8,752 bases of DNA, from contig JAHFIC010000035.1 in assembly GCA_023246555.1 (NCBI GenBank), forward strand, positions 1 to 8,752, written 5' to 3'. The position numbers and the translations under genes were made by a program. This document shows positions 1-4,606 of the stretch, piece after piece. The DNA is from Candidatus Magasanikiibacteriota bacterium (GTDB lineage Bacteria > Patescibacteriota > Patescibacteriia > Magasanikbacterales > UBA922). Position 1 is the stretch's first letter. Each line of letters opens with the position of its first letter. The notes under the pieces were generated by a model. The model was not told the DNA's origin. It ran no database searches and was given only the letters and a program-made list of their open reading frames with translations.

Positions 1-221
1 TACAGTGTGGATTTTGTTTTTTTGGGCATATTTAGTGAGTTTAACCGGTTAAAGGTGGATATTTTAGCATGGTTAAAACAAAAAAACACCTTTTCAGGAG
101 CCAAATTGGTAACGGTATCCCAGATGGCCACCAGCGCCCACTTGTCCTGAAACGCGTTCAGGACGGCTGCGGTGGTGAACAAGACGAAACAGAGCGCGTT
201 CGTCGCGATCAATAACTTCAT
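1..221 (-). CDS. Small membrane protein, 5' part only (leaves window)
   Basis: An open frame of 73 codons runs from an ATG at 219-221 to the left edge without a stop. The protein begins MKLLIATNALCFVLFTTAAV, so residues about 3-20 form a hydrophobic segment, either a signal anchor or one membrane helix. A polar, Trp-containing stretch follows, and then a Lys/Asn/Ser-rich tail. A purine-rich GAAAGAAGAAAG lies just upstream of the ATG and could serve as a weak ribosome binding site. A candidate promoter lies about 85-110 bases upstream (305-333). I do not recognise the family. The low-complexity AT-rich downstream half (1-100) could mean that the frame stays open by chance after the real gene ended by mutation. 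Confidence that this is a real gene is moderate to low. Confidence 0.4.
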   Translation of the reverse strand, partial: MKLLIATNALCFVLFTTAAVLNAFQDKWALVAIWDTVTNLAPEKVFFCFNHAKISTFNRLNSLNMPKKTKSTL

Positions 222-302
222 GTCTTTCTTCTTTCAAGGTGCTGTTCTCTACCGCACAATTACGGCAGAGGTTAGCGGTTTTTCAGAATTCCGATAACGC
301 TG

Positions 303-333
303 TTTATACAGCATATAGGGACTTGAAAGTCAA
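303..333 (-). promoter_or_regulatory. Candidate sigma70-type promoter for the left-edge gene
   Basis: On the minus strand a TTGACT -35 box (328-333) is preceded by an AT-rich stretch resembling an UP element (about 335-348). A TATAAA -10-like box lies at about 303-308, with a spacer of 19, longer than ideal. TGTATA at 305-310 gives the ideal spacer of 17 but a poorer match. The region holds two short inverted repeats, GCTGT-TTAT-ACAGC at 299-312 and GACTT-GA-AAGTC at 320-331, which could be operator half-sites. It would drive the small membrane protein gene starting at 221. Confidence 0.3.
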
Positions 334-353
334 GCTAAAATATTTTTCCTACG

Positions 354-480
354 TGGTGCTCGCGGAGGGAATCGGCCTCGCCTCTCGCTCGCTTCCGCCT
401 CCTCGGGCTGGCCACCGCCTCGCGGTCCCGCCTCACAACAGAATCGGCGGGACATCGCTCCGGCGTTCGATTTCATCCTC
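354..480. other. GC-rich, hairpin-rich non-coding block
   Basis: The stretch between the left-edge gene and tRNA-Arg holds no convincing gene. It is far richer in G and C than its flanks and contains GTCCCGCC (425-432) paired with GGCGGGAC (446-453) around a 13-base loop, plus the smaller CCGC-CTC-GCGG hairpin. Read on the minus strand, its end at 354-374 resembles the T-arm and acceptor 3' end of a tRNA including CCA (CGATTCCCTCCGCGAGC-A-CCA), but no matching 5' half is present. It may be a dispersed repeat, a structured RNA or a tRNA-derived scar. The sequence alone does not decide among these. Confidence 0.35.
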
Positions 481-487
481 ACTGTCT

Positions 488-532
488 ACAAAACAAAAAG
501 GTGGACACTCTGTGTCCACCTTTTTGTTTTGT
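488..532. terminator. Perfect 21-bp inverted repeat; terminator of tRNA-Arg, likely bidirectional
   Basis: Positions 488-508 and 512-532 are exact reverse complements around the 3-base loop TCT. The inner 9 bp are GC-containing (GGTGGACAC with its complement). The outer part is A/T tracts, so either strand gives a stem followed by U-rich RNA, the form of an intrinsic terminator working in both directions. The right arm ends at the discriminator base of tRNA-Arg (532), so the tRNA 3' end lies directly against the stem. On the minus strand it terminates the tRNA transcript. On the plus strand no clear gene ends here. Confidence 0.8.
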
Positions 533-603
533 GCCTTCGGAGGGAAACGAACCCCCATACACAGCTTCGAAGGCTGTTGTCCTATCCGTTGAACGACGAA
601 GGC
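532..603 (-). tRNA. tRNA-Arg (anticodon TCG)
   Basis: The minus strand folds into a full cloverleaf of 72 bases. The acceptor stem GCCTTCG pairs with CGAAGGC and the D stem GTTC pairs with GGAC. The anticodon stem ACAGC/GCTGT encloses the loop CTTCGAA, giving anticodon TCG for arginine CGA codons. The variable loop has 4 bases. The T stem GGGGG/CCCTC encloses TTCGTTT and includes one G-U pair. The discriminator is A, and CCA is not encoded, so it must be added by a CCA-adding enzyme. The 3' end abuts the perfect inverted-repeat terminator. I see no strong promoter upstream on the minus strand. Confidence 0.93.
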
Positions 604-611
604 AACATGTA

Positions 612-806
612 AATAGAGCGTGGCATTTTTGGTGGACCGAGAGCGACATAGTTCGAACCTTCGTAGAGCAGGGAAACGACCTTCTCGACGGCGTCGACAT
701 GACCGAAATCGATGAAATAATGTCGCAAACGGCTACGTATCTGGCAATGCCAGATGCCTCAGGCGAGGGATATCGGGCATCAATTGATATACCGAAGTTT
801 ACTTGA
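612..806 (+). other. Unrecognised open frame, possible 3' remnant of a gene
   Basis: After the tRNA, a plus-strand frame without a start of its own runs to a TGA at 804-806. The peptide includes DIVRTFVEQGNDLLDG and later DEIMSQTATYLAMPDASGEG. It is acidic with reasonable composition, but I recognise no family. It contains one possible ATG at 699 without a ribosome binding site. It may be the end of a gene whose 5' part was lost when the neighbouring element decayed, or it may be chance. It overlaps the palindromes at 739-755 and 779-788. Confidence that it is translated is low. Confidence 0.2.
739..755. repeat. Perfect 8-bp inverted repeat (ATCTGGCA-A-TGCCAGAT)
   Basis: Two exact 8-base arms are separated by a single base. 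The form suits a dimeric regulator operator or half of a recombination site. It lies 73 bases before the larger palindrome at 829-854, and a 10-bp palindrome (ATCAATTGAT, 779-788) sits between them. Confidence 0.6.
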
Positions 807-828
807 TTTTTGTGGTCTCGTCAACGTC

Positions 829-854
829 GTCTACTGTCCATATGGACAGTAGAC
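829..854. repeat. Perfect 26-bp palindrome
   Basis: GTCTACTGTCCAT at 829-841 is followed without any spacer by its exact reverse complement at 842-854. It begins 5 bases beyond the stop codon of the SAVED-like fragment on the minus strand. There is no T-run, so it is not a standard terminator. Possible roles are a binding site for a dimeric protein (repressor, or serine recombinase crossover site) or a join point of a rearrangement. An assembly artefact is also possible. Confidence 0.85.
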
Positions 855-859
855 TGGAT

Positions 860-1219
860 TCATCCACTCGCTGGGCGGACCGCCGCGTCGTCTATTCGAC
901 CAGCTGAAGCGGCGGCCAGATCGATCCCCCAGTCGTAGGTTCCGCGTCGGAAGTTCCACGCAAGGACTGGCGGATGGATATTGGCGGAGATTTGCTGTCC
1001 CAAATGGAATCCAAGCGATACCGGACCGGCGTACAGCAAATGAATGCGCTTGCAGTCGGGAGCGAAACGGGTGATGGCGTCGACGCTCTCGCGCCCGTCG
1101 CTGTGAATAGCGAGGGAAACGTCTCCGCAGCCAACTCCCCCCCGCGCAAGTTCTGCACAGTGCGCGGCAAGCGAATCCAGAGCGCGAAGAATCGCGAGAT
1201 AGATGGGTGATTCTCGGTG
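860..1219 (-). pseudogene. Remnant resembling the C-terminal end of a SAVED-domain protein
   Basis: On the minus strand the frame ending at 860-862 encodes a segment with the pattern seen at the end of SAVED domains. These domains bind cyclic nucleotide second messengers and switch on effectors in CBASS anti-phage systems. The key stretch is RIHLLYAGPVSLGFHLGQQI, then a short HPP-containing strand and finally YDWGIDL. This matches my recollection of the family pattern: hydrophobic strand, GP-x-S/A-L-A-x-x-L-G helix, IHPPV strand and a Tyr/Trp terminal strand. Upstream of about 1219 the homology shifts to another frame and another family. No N-terminal effector (nuclease, TM or protease) and no cyclase are present, so this is a broken gene. 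The assignment is by eye and is an inference. Confidence 0.5.
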
Positions 1220-1398
1220 AGCACGGCTCGCAGTCGGTGATGTCCAAGAACGCGCGCGAAGAAGCCCTGGCGGTACAGCCGGACATATTTCTCGAGCTTG
1301 CCAATGAAAAACGAGTTCCCACCCTTTGTGCCGGCGCGGACGAGCTCGAGGTGGAACGTGGCTGCGATTGCGGTCGGCGACCTCGTAACTCGGCTCGG
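1217..1398 (-). pseudogene. Remnant resembling a replication-relaxation family protein
   Basis: A different minus-strand frame directly upstream of the SAVED-like fragment encodes TFHLELVRAGTKGG, then FFIGKLEKYVRLYRQG and finally LRAVLTENH. This resembles the core of the replication-relaxation family (PF13814): a FxLExDRGTE-like strand, a K-I/L-x-x-Y helix and a V/L-L-T-V/E strand. Such proteins occur on plasmids and integrative elements and carry a winged-helix N-terminus, which is missing here. The fragment is about 60 residues, joined at about 1218 to the SAVED-like frame and at about 1400 to the recombinase on the opposite strand. Similarity is moderate and was judged by eye. Confidence 0.35.
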
Positions 1399-1414
1399 GA
1401 TCTCCCTTGCAAGT

Positions 1415-2237
1415 GATCCTATTCGAGAGGCGATGTCCGCGCGCCGGCCCGGCCGGCCTCTCTTTGGAAAAGTGATGCAGAGTTTGAAGGAGGGCGAAGC
1501 CGACGCGATCGTCTGCTGGCATCCAGATCGTCTTGCCCGGAATCCTCTCGACGGCGGCGAGATCATGTGGGCGCTCTCGCAGGGTGTCATCAAGGAGATC
1601 GTCACGCCGGGACGTACGTTCAAGAATACGAGCGACGACAAGCTTCTCCTCGCGATCGTGTTTGGGATGGCCACCAAGTACACCGACGATCTCTCGGCGA
1701 ACGTCCGGCGCGGGAACCGACAGGCCATCGAGGATGGGCGGTGGCCGTCAAAGCCGCCGCTCGGCTACAAACGAGCGTTCGATCCGGTCTCCGGCAACCG
1801 TCGTCACATGCCGATCATGCCCGATCCGGAGCGCTTCGATCTCCGAGAGTATCGCGCGTATCGAGGCGCGGCTCCGTCAGCTTCGGGCCTTGTGCGCGGA
1901 TGGTGTCATCGGCGTCGGCGAACTCGCTGAAGATCGAGAGGCGTTGCTCGTTGAGAAACGCCGGCTTGAGGATGAACTGTCTCGCGCCCGCCGCCCACTG
2001 CAACTCATCGAACCGCTTCAGAGGAGCATTTCTTTCGTAGAACAAGCGGTTTTTGCTTTCGACAAAGGAAACGCGAAACAACGCGAACGAATTACTCGAG
2101 CGGTCTCATCGAACATCCTGCTCAAAGACAAAAAACCGCTTATCGAAGCGAAAAAACTCTTTGCGATGTTTCGTGATTTGAAGGCGATTCCGAGAATGTG
2201 GGCCGCCTGGGAATCGAACCCAGAACCTTGTCCTTAA
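1415..2237 (+). pseudogene. Serine recombinase, truncated, internally deleted and frame-shifted
   Basis: This is the remnant of a resolvase/invertase-type recombinase that cuts and rejoins DNA at specific sites. From 1415 to about 1837 one frame carries MSARRPGRPLFGKVMQSLKE, the catalytic-domain motif WHPDRLARNPLDGG (the D-R-x-x-R arginines), the dimer helix region and the PPLGYKR start of the recombinase domain. From about 1839 the next frame continues with a coiled coil and a typical C-terminus, ITRAVSSNILLKDKK. Missing are the N-terminal part with the catalytic serine (YxRVSTxEQ-like) and most of the recombinase and zinc-ribbon domains between PDPERF and the coiled coil. The frame extends through 2199-2237 inside the antisense of tRNA-Lys, giving WESNPEP before a TAA. 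The gene cannot make an active enzyme. Confidence 0.8.
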
Positions 2238-2272
2238 GAGGGACCTGCTACTACCAGTTGAGCTAGCGACCC
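2199..2272 (-). tRNA. tRNA-Lys (anticodon CTT)
   Basis: The minus strand folds into a 74-base cloverleaf. The acceptor GGGTCGC pairs with GCGGCCC with one T-G pair. The D arm is GCTC/TAGC around AACTGGTAG, with a C-T mismatch at its loop end. The anticodon loop CTCTTAA gives CTT. The stem GGTCC/GGACA has a terminal G-A mismatch. The T arm is CTGGG/CCCAG around TTCGATT, and the discriminator is A. CCA is not encoded. The gene is overlapped at its 3' end by the recombinase remnant on the other strand (stop TAA 2235-2237) and at its 5' end by the HTH/LAGLIDADG-like gene on the same strand (stop TAG 2263-2265). The upstream gene may supply its transcription. No T-run terminator follows. Confidence 0.93.
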
Positions 2273-2994
2273 GTTTTTTTACAAAAGTTTGCTTCGATAA
2301 TTTGCTGGGATACATAGTACTGGATAAATCCTTCCGCCCAGCCGAGTATTTTGTATCGTAGTAATACCGTCCCCGTTCCCTTTATTCGAATTCGGATTGT
2401 ACCATGATAAAGGCGATTTTTTCTATACCCTTTACCTCTTGGCTTGAAAAAGGTCTTGCCAAAATTTGCCAAGGGGATTCTGGTGAGTTTTGACCAGAAT
2501 TTTTTTTCTTTTTCGCCATCCCCGCCCCTATGGAGGTTCAAGTGCGCGGTTAGTTGTGTCGGCTGTATGTTGAGTGCTTGACGTAGCCATTCAATGAAAA
2601 AGACTATAAGCGCGGGGTCTGAATTTGTCAATCCAGTGTTACATGTCTTATTGCCTTCTGCCCAATAGAGCATTGCCCCGGCAATTTTGAGCGCTTCTTT
2701 TGTTGGTTGTGGTATCTCGGCCATTGAGTCTTTCCTCACTAGGTTTTTTCTTTCCTGACTCTTCTTTTGGTTTGCTTTTGCGCCCTTGAGCTGACTATCA
2801 TAGCGCGCACCCAGTTGTTTTATTTGGTTTGTCGTCAATTTGATCTCTCTCAACCAGATACTCAAGGTTGATTTTGATACAGGGATTTCCTTTCTTATAT
2901 CTTTGTAGCTCAAACCTTTCTTTCTCAATTCCTCTGATCGGGTTCGGAAGAGACGATACTGTGTATTAGAATACTTGTTCGAACGCGTTGTCAT
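2263..2994 (-). CDS. HTH protein with LAGLIDADG-like region, function unknown
   Basis: This protein of about 243 residues resembles a family common in CPR genomes. The N-terminal region holds a helix-turn-helix (KKGLSYKDIRKEIPVSKSTL), like that of resolvases. A basic linker rich in Lys and Gln follows. The C-terminal domain has KIAGAMLYWAEGNK and later ILGWAEGFIQYY, placed like the two helices of a compact LAGLIDADG-type fold. I infer DNA or RNA binding; nuclease activity is not shown. Two starts are possible. ATG 2992-2994 lies 7 bases after a TATACT -10 box and suits a leaderless message. TTG 3028-3030 has an AAGGAG site (3041-3046) 10 bases away and adds 12 residues. It follows rnc on the same strand. 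Its stop codon falls 10 bases inside tRNA-Lys. Confidence 0.8.
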   Translation of the reverse strand: MTTRSNKYSNTQYRLFRTRSEELRKKGLSYKDIRKEIPVSKSTLSIWLREIKLTTNQIKQLGARYDSQLKGAKANQKKSQERKNLVRKDSMAEIPQPTKEALKIAGAMLYWAEGNKTCNTGLTNSDPALIVFFIEWLRQALNIQPTQLTAHLNLHRGGDGEKEKKFWSKLTRIPLANFGKTFFKPRGKGYRKNRLYHGTIRIRIKGTGTVLLRYKILGWAEGFIQYYVSQQIIEANFCKKTGR

Positions 2995-3001
2995 ATCATA
3001 T

Positions 3002-3030
3002 AGTATATAATCTCTTAATGATAAAAACAA
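3002..3030 (-). promoter_or_regulatory. Promoter candidate for the HTH/LAGLIDADG-like gene
   Basis: On the minus strand TTGTTT (3025-3030) and TATACT (3002-3007) are separated by 17 bases. The predicted start of transcription falls at about 2994-2996, on the first base of ATG 2992-2994. The same stretch holds the competing TTG start with its AAGGAG site at 3041-3046, so the gene may be read both from the rnc transcript and from its own promoter. Confidence 0.45.
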
Positions 3031-3069
3031 CGGCCTATGTCTCCTTAACGCTCATTGTAAAAGAACCTA

Positions 3070-3810
3070 TTATCGCTCTAAAATTTCCACTTTCGGTCCT
3101 TTCCATTTTTTTATGGCGAGGGCGTGATCGGCTGCATCCACCTGGGCTTCTTGTTTGCTCGTTCCTTCGCCTTCCGCAATTTTTTCTTTCTCCAAATAGA
3201 CGCCGATGACAAAATGTCGATCATGGTCCGGTCCGTCTTCTTTCAATACTTTATACGTCGGGGTGATGCCAAGAAGTTCCTGCGCTGATTCTTGGAAGCG
3301 AGACTTTGGGTCCATCCAAAGCCCAAGATCAAGAACTTCCGGGAGCTTTGTGATCGTCCAGCGCGTGACAAATTGTTTTGCCGTATCCATGCCGCGATCA
3401 AGGTAGATCGCGCCGATCAACGCCTCGAATGCGTTTGCAAGAATGTATTCACGAGCCTTGGTTCCGGCATCTTTTGACTCACCATGGCTCAGAAAAAGGT
3501 AGGTTTCAATGCCGATTTCATTGGCAACTTGGGCACACATCTTTGCGTTGACCAGAGCCGCTCGCCAGTTGGTGAGCTCGCCTTCGGGGTTGGCATACCG
3601 CTCAAAAAGATGTTCCGTTACAATAAGCTCAAGGACGGCGTCTCCCAAGAATTCGAGCCGTTCATTTTGGTCAAGAGGGAAATCGCGATGCTCATTGAGA
3701 TACGAGCGATGCACAAGCGACTGCACGAGAAGATCTTTGTTGAGGAAGTCAACACCAATGGTCTCCTCGAGATTCTTGAATTTTTTTTCTTTATACGCCG
3801 GTACGGGCAT
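3070..3810 (-). CDS. rnc: Ribonuclease III
   Basis: RNase III cuts double-stranded RNA, matures rRNA precursors and processes some mRNAs in the cytoplasm. The 246-residue protein has the usual length. The signature NERLEFLGDAVLELIV (about residues 49-64) supplies the first acidic metal ligands. A second motif, ANAFEALIGAIYLD, carries the catalytic Glu, but the Asp usually found three residues before it is Asn here. A double-stranded RNA-binding domain fills the C-terminus from about residue 170 (FQESAQELLG to the final A-rich helix). I chose ATG 3808-3810, four bases after the nusB stop. A longer frame to 3939 exists, but its extra 43 residues are antisense-like low-complexity sequence overlapping nusB. 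No Shine-Dalgarno is visible, so translational coupling to nusB is likely. Confidence 0.96.
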   Translation of the reverse strand: MPVPAYKEKKFKNLEETIGVDFLNKDLLVQSLVHRSYLNEHRDFPLDQNERLEFLGDAVLELIVTEHLFERYANPEGELTNWRAALVNAKMCAQVANEIGIETYLFLSHGESKDAGTKAREYILANAFEALIGAIYLDRGMDTAKQFVTRWTITKLPEVLDLGLWMDPKSRFQESAQELLGITPTYKVLKEDGPDHDRHFVIGVYLEKEKIAEGEGTSKQEAQVDAADHALAIKKWKGPKVEILER

Positions 3811-3814
3811 AGTT

Positions 3815-4252
3815 TTAGGCTTTTTCTGGCTTGTCTTTGATGAGGTTGTTGTACATGGCGCCGAGGACCCCGTTGACGAATTTTCCAGACGATGGACCGC
3901 CGTACGTTTTCGCGATTTCAATCGCTTCGTTGATGGCAACTTTCGCCGGAACAGAGTTGCTCCAAAACATTTCGTAGGTGCCGATGCGGAGGATGTTTCG
4001 GTCCACGATCGTCATTTGTTCGAGCGGCCATTGCGGCGCGTACTCGGCTATTTTTTTATCAATTTCTTCAATATTCCCGAGCAGATTGTCGACTGTCTCC
4101 CGCACAAAAGGGATATTATCCTCCAATCCGGGGCCAAATTCAGTGATATTTTGTTCAAGAATAGCAGGAATCGCGCTCGTGGGTTTTCCTTTGAAATCCC
4201 ATTGATACAAGCATTGCATGACAATGGAACGAGCGAGATGGCGATTCGACAT
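3815..4252 (-). CDS. nusB: Transcription antitermination factor NusB
   Basis: NusB binds boxA in rRNA leader transcripts together with S10 (NusE) and helps RNA polymerase read through rRNA operons. The 145-residue all-helical protein has the usual length and landmarks. The N-terminus SNRHLARSIVMQCLYQWDF contains the Arg/Lys-rich first helix that contacts RNA. The C-terminal half has VDRNILRIGTYEM, then VAINEAIEIAKTYGG, then FVNGVLGAMY, all typical of the family. It lies between rpmF and rnc on the same strand. The start ATG at 4250-4252 has no clear Shine-Dalgarno, and the gap to the rpmF stop is 23 bases. Confidence 0.97.
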   Translation of the reverse strand: MSNRHLARSIVMQCLYQWDFKGKPTSAIPAILEQNITEFGPGLEDNIPFVRETVDNLLGNIEEIDKKIAEYAPQWPLEQMTIVDRNILRIGTYEMFWSNSVPAKVAINEAIEIAKTYGGPSSGKFVNGVLGAMYNNLIKDKPEKA

Positions 4253-4275
4253 AGAAAGTTTTTGCGGCTTACGTT

Positions 4276-4494
4276 TTATTTAGCGCTTTTATTTTTCCGC
4301 ATTTTTCTTTCCATCCGCTTTTTCACATTCAGGACTGTGCGTCCTCGATACGCACCGCAATTCGGGCAGGCAGTATGCGGGAGAAGAGGAGATTGACAAG
4401 CTGGGCAGGTTGCGGTACTTGTTCGTCCAAGGGCAAAATGCGCCGCGCGTTCACGTTTTGATCGACTGGTGCGTCGTTTGGCTGGGAGTCCCAT
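4276..4494 (-). CDS. rpmF: 50S ribosomal protein bL32
   Basis: This small zinc-ribbon protein of the large ribosomal subunit has 72 residues. The N-terminus MGLPAKRRTSRSKRERAAH is the typical basic L32 tail. The ribbon consists of CPAC, ten residues, then CPNCG, so all four zinc-binding cysteines are present. The C-terminus is a Lys/Arg-rich extension (VKKRMERKMRKNK). I chose ATG 4492-4494. An upstream ATG at 4518 in frame would add eight hydrophobic residues atypical of L32. It is first in the rpmF-nusB-rnc group, with a promoter about 55-90 bases upstream. No Shine-Dalgarno is visible. Confidence 0.95.
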   Translation of the reverse strand: MGLPAKRRTSRSKRERAAHFALGRTSTATCPACQSPLLPHTACPNCGAYRGRTVLNVKKRMERKMRKNKSAK

Positions 4495-4554
4495 ATTATT
4501 GAAAATGACAAAAATCAAAATCCAAATGACACATGATCAGTTTGGAATGGGTCT

Positions 4555-4583
4555 AGCATAGCAGGCAACTGGTAAAAAATCAA
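4555..4583 (-). promoter_or_regulatory. Promoter of the rpmF-nusB-rnc operon
   Basis: On the minus strand TTGATT (4578-4583), a 17-base spacer and TATGCT (4555-4560) with an upstream TGC form an extended -10 promoter. Transcription would start at about 4548, leaving a leader of about 54 bases before the rpmF ATG. It lies in the divergent gap shared with the FemAB gene. Confidence 0.65.
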
Positions 4584-4606
4584 GTCTTTCGCTAGGATAT
4601 CCATGC
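4575..4606 (+). promoter_or_regulatory. Promoter candidate for the FemAB gene, predicted leaderless
   Basis: TAGGAT at 4593-4598 is a good -10 box, with a weak -35 around CTGGTA (4569-4574). The ATG at 4607 begins 9 bases after the -10 box, where transcription is expected to begin, and there is no Shine-Dalgarno. It overlaps the -35 region of the oppositely directed rpmF promoter, so the two could interfere. Confidence 0.45.

Noticed and set aside
299..312. LexA-type operator (CTGT...ACAG)
   Set aside because: Only four bases separate the half-sites, whereas LexA boxes need about eight; it may still bind another regulator.
488..532. CRISPR repeat
   Set aside because: It is a single inverted repeat with no repeated spacing, and no array exists in the window.
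239..592. Plus-strand protein across the GC-rich block and tRNA-Arg
   Set aside because: The frame runs through non-coding sequence, the terminator repeat and the tRNA antisense; composition is not protein-like.
1298..1414. ATG at 1298 as the true recombinase start
   Set aside because: The residues from 1298 to about 1414 do not resemble a resolvase N-terminus, lack the catalytic serine motif and lie antisense to the replication-relaxation-like frame.
831..1728. A full-length minus-strand gene covering the antisense of the recombinase
   Set aside because: Above about 1400 the minus-strand frames are antisense of clear recombinase motifs and show no homology of their own. Only the parts below 1400 look family-like.
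860..2237. A working CBASS or other defence system
   Set aside because: No cyclase, no effector domain and no intact sensor are present; the pieces are fragments in different frames.
3811..3939. N-terminal extension of RNase III
   Set aside because: It lies wholly inside the nusB end in another frame and is Ser/Thr/Lys-rich low-complexity sequence; ATG 3810 gives the family start.
3509..4396. Long plus-strand frame opposite rnc, nusB and rpmF
   Set aside because: It is antisense to three well-recognised genes and shows no domain of its own.
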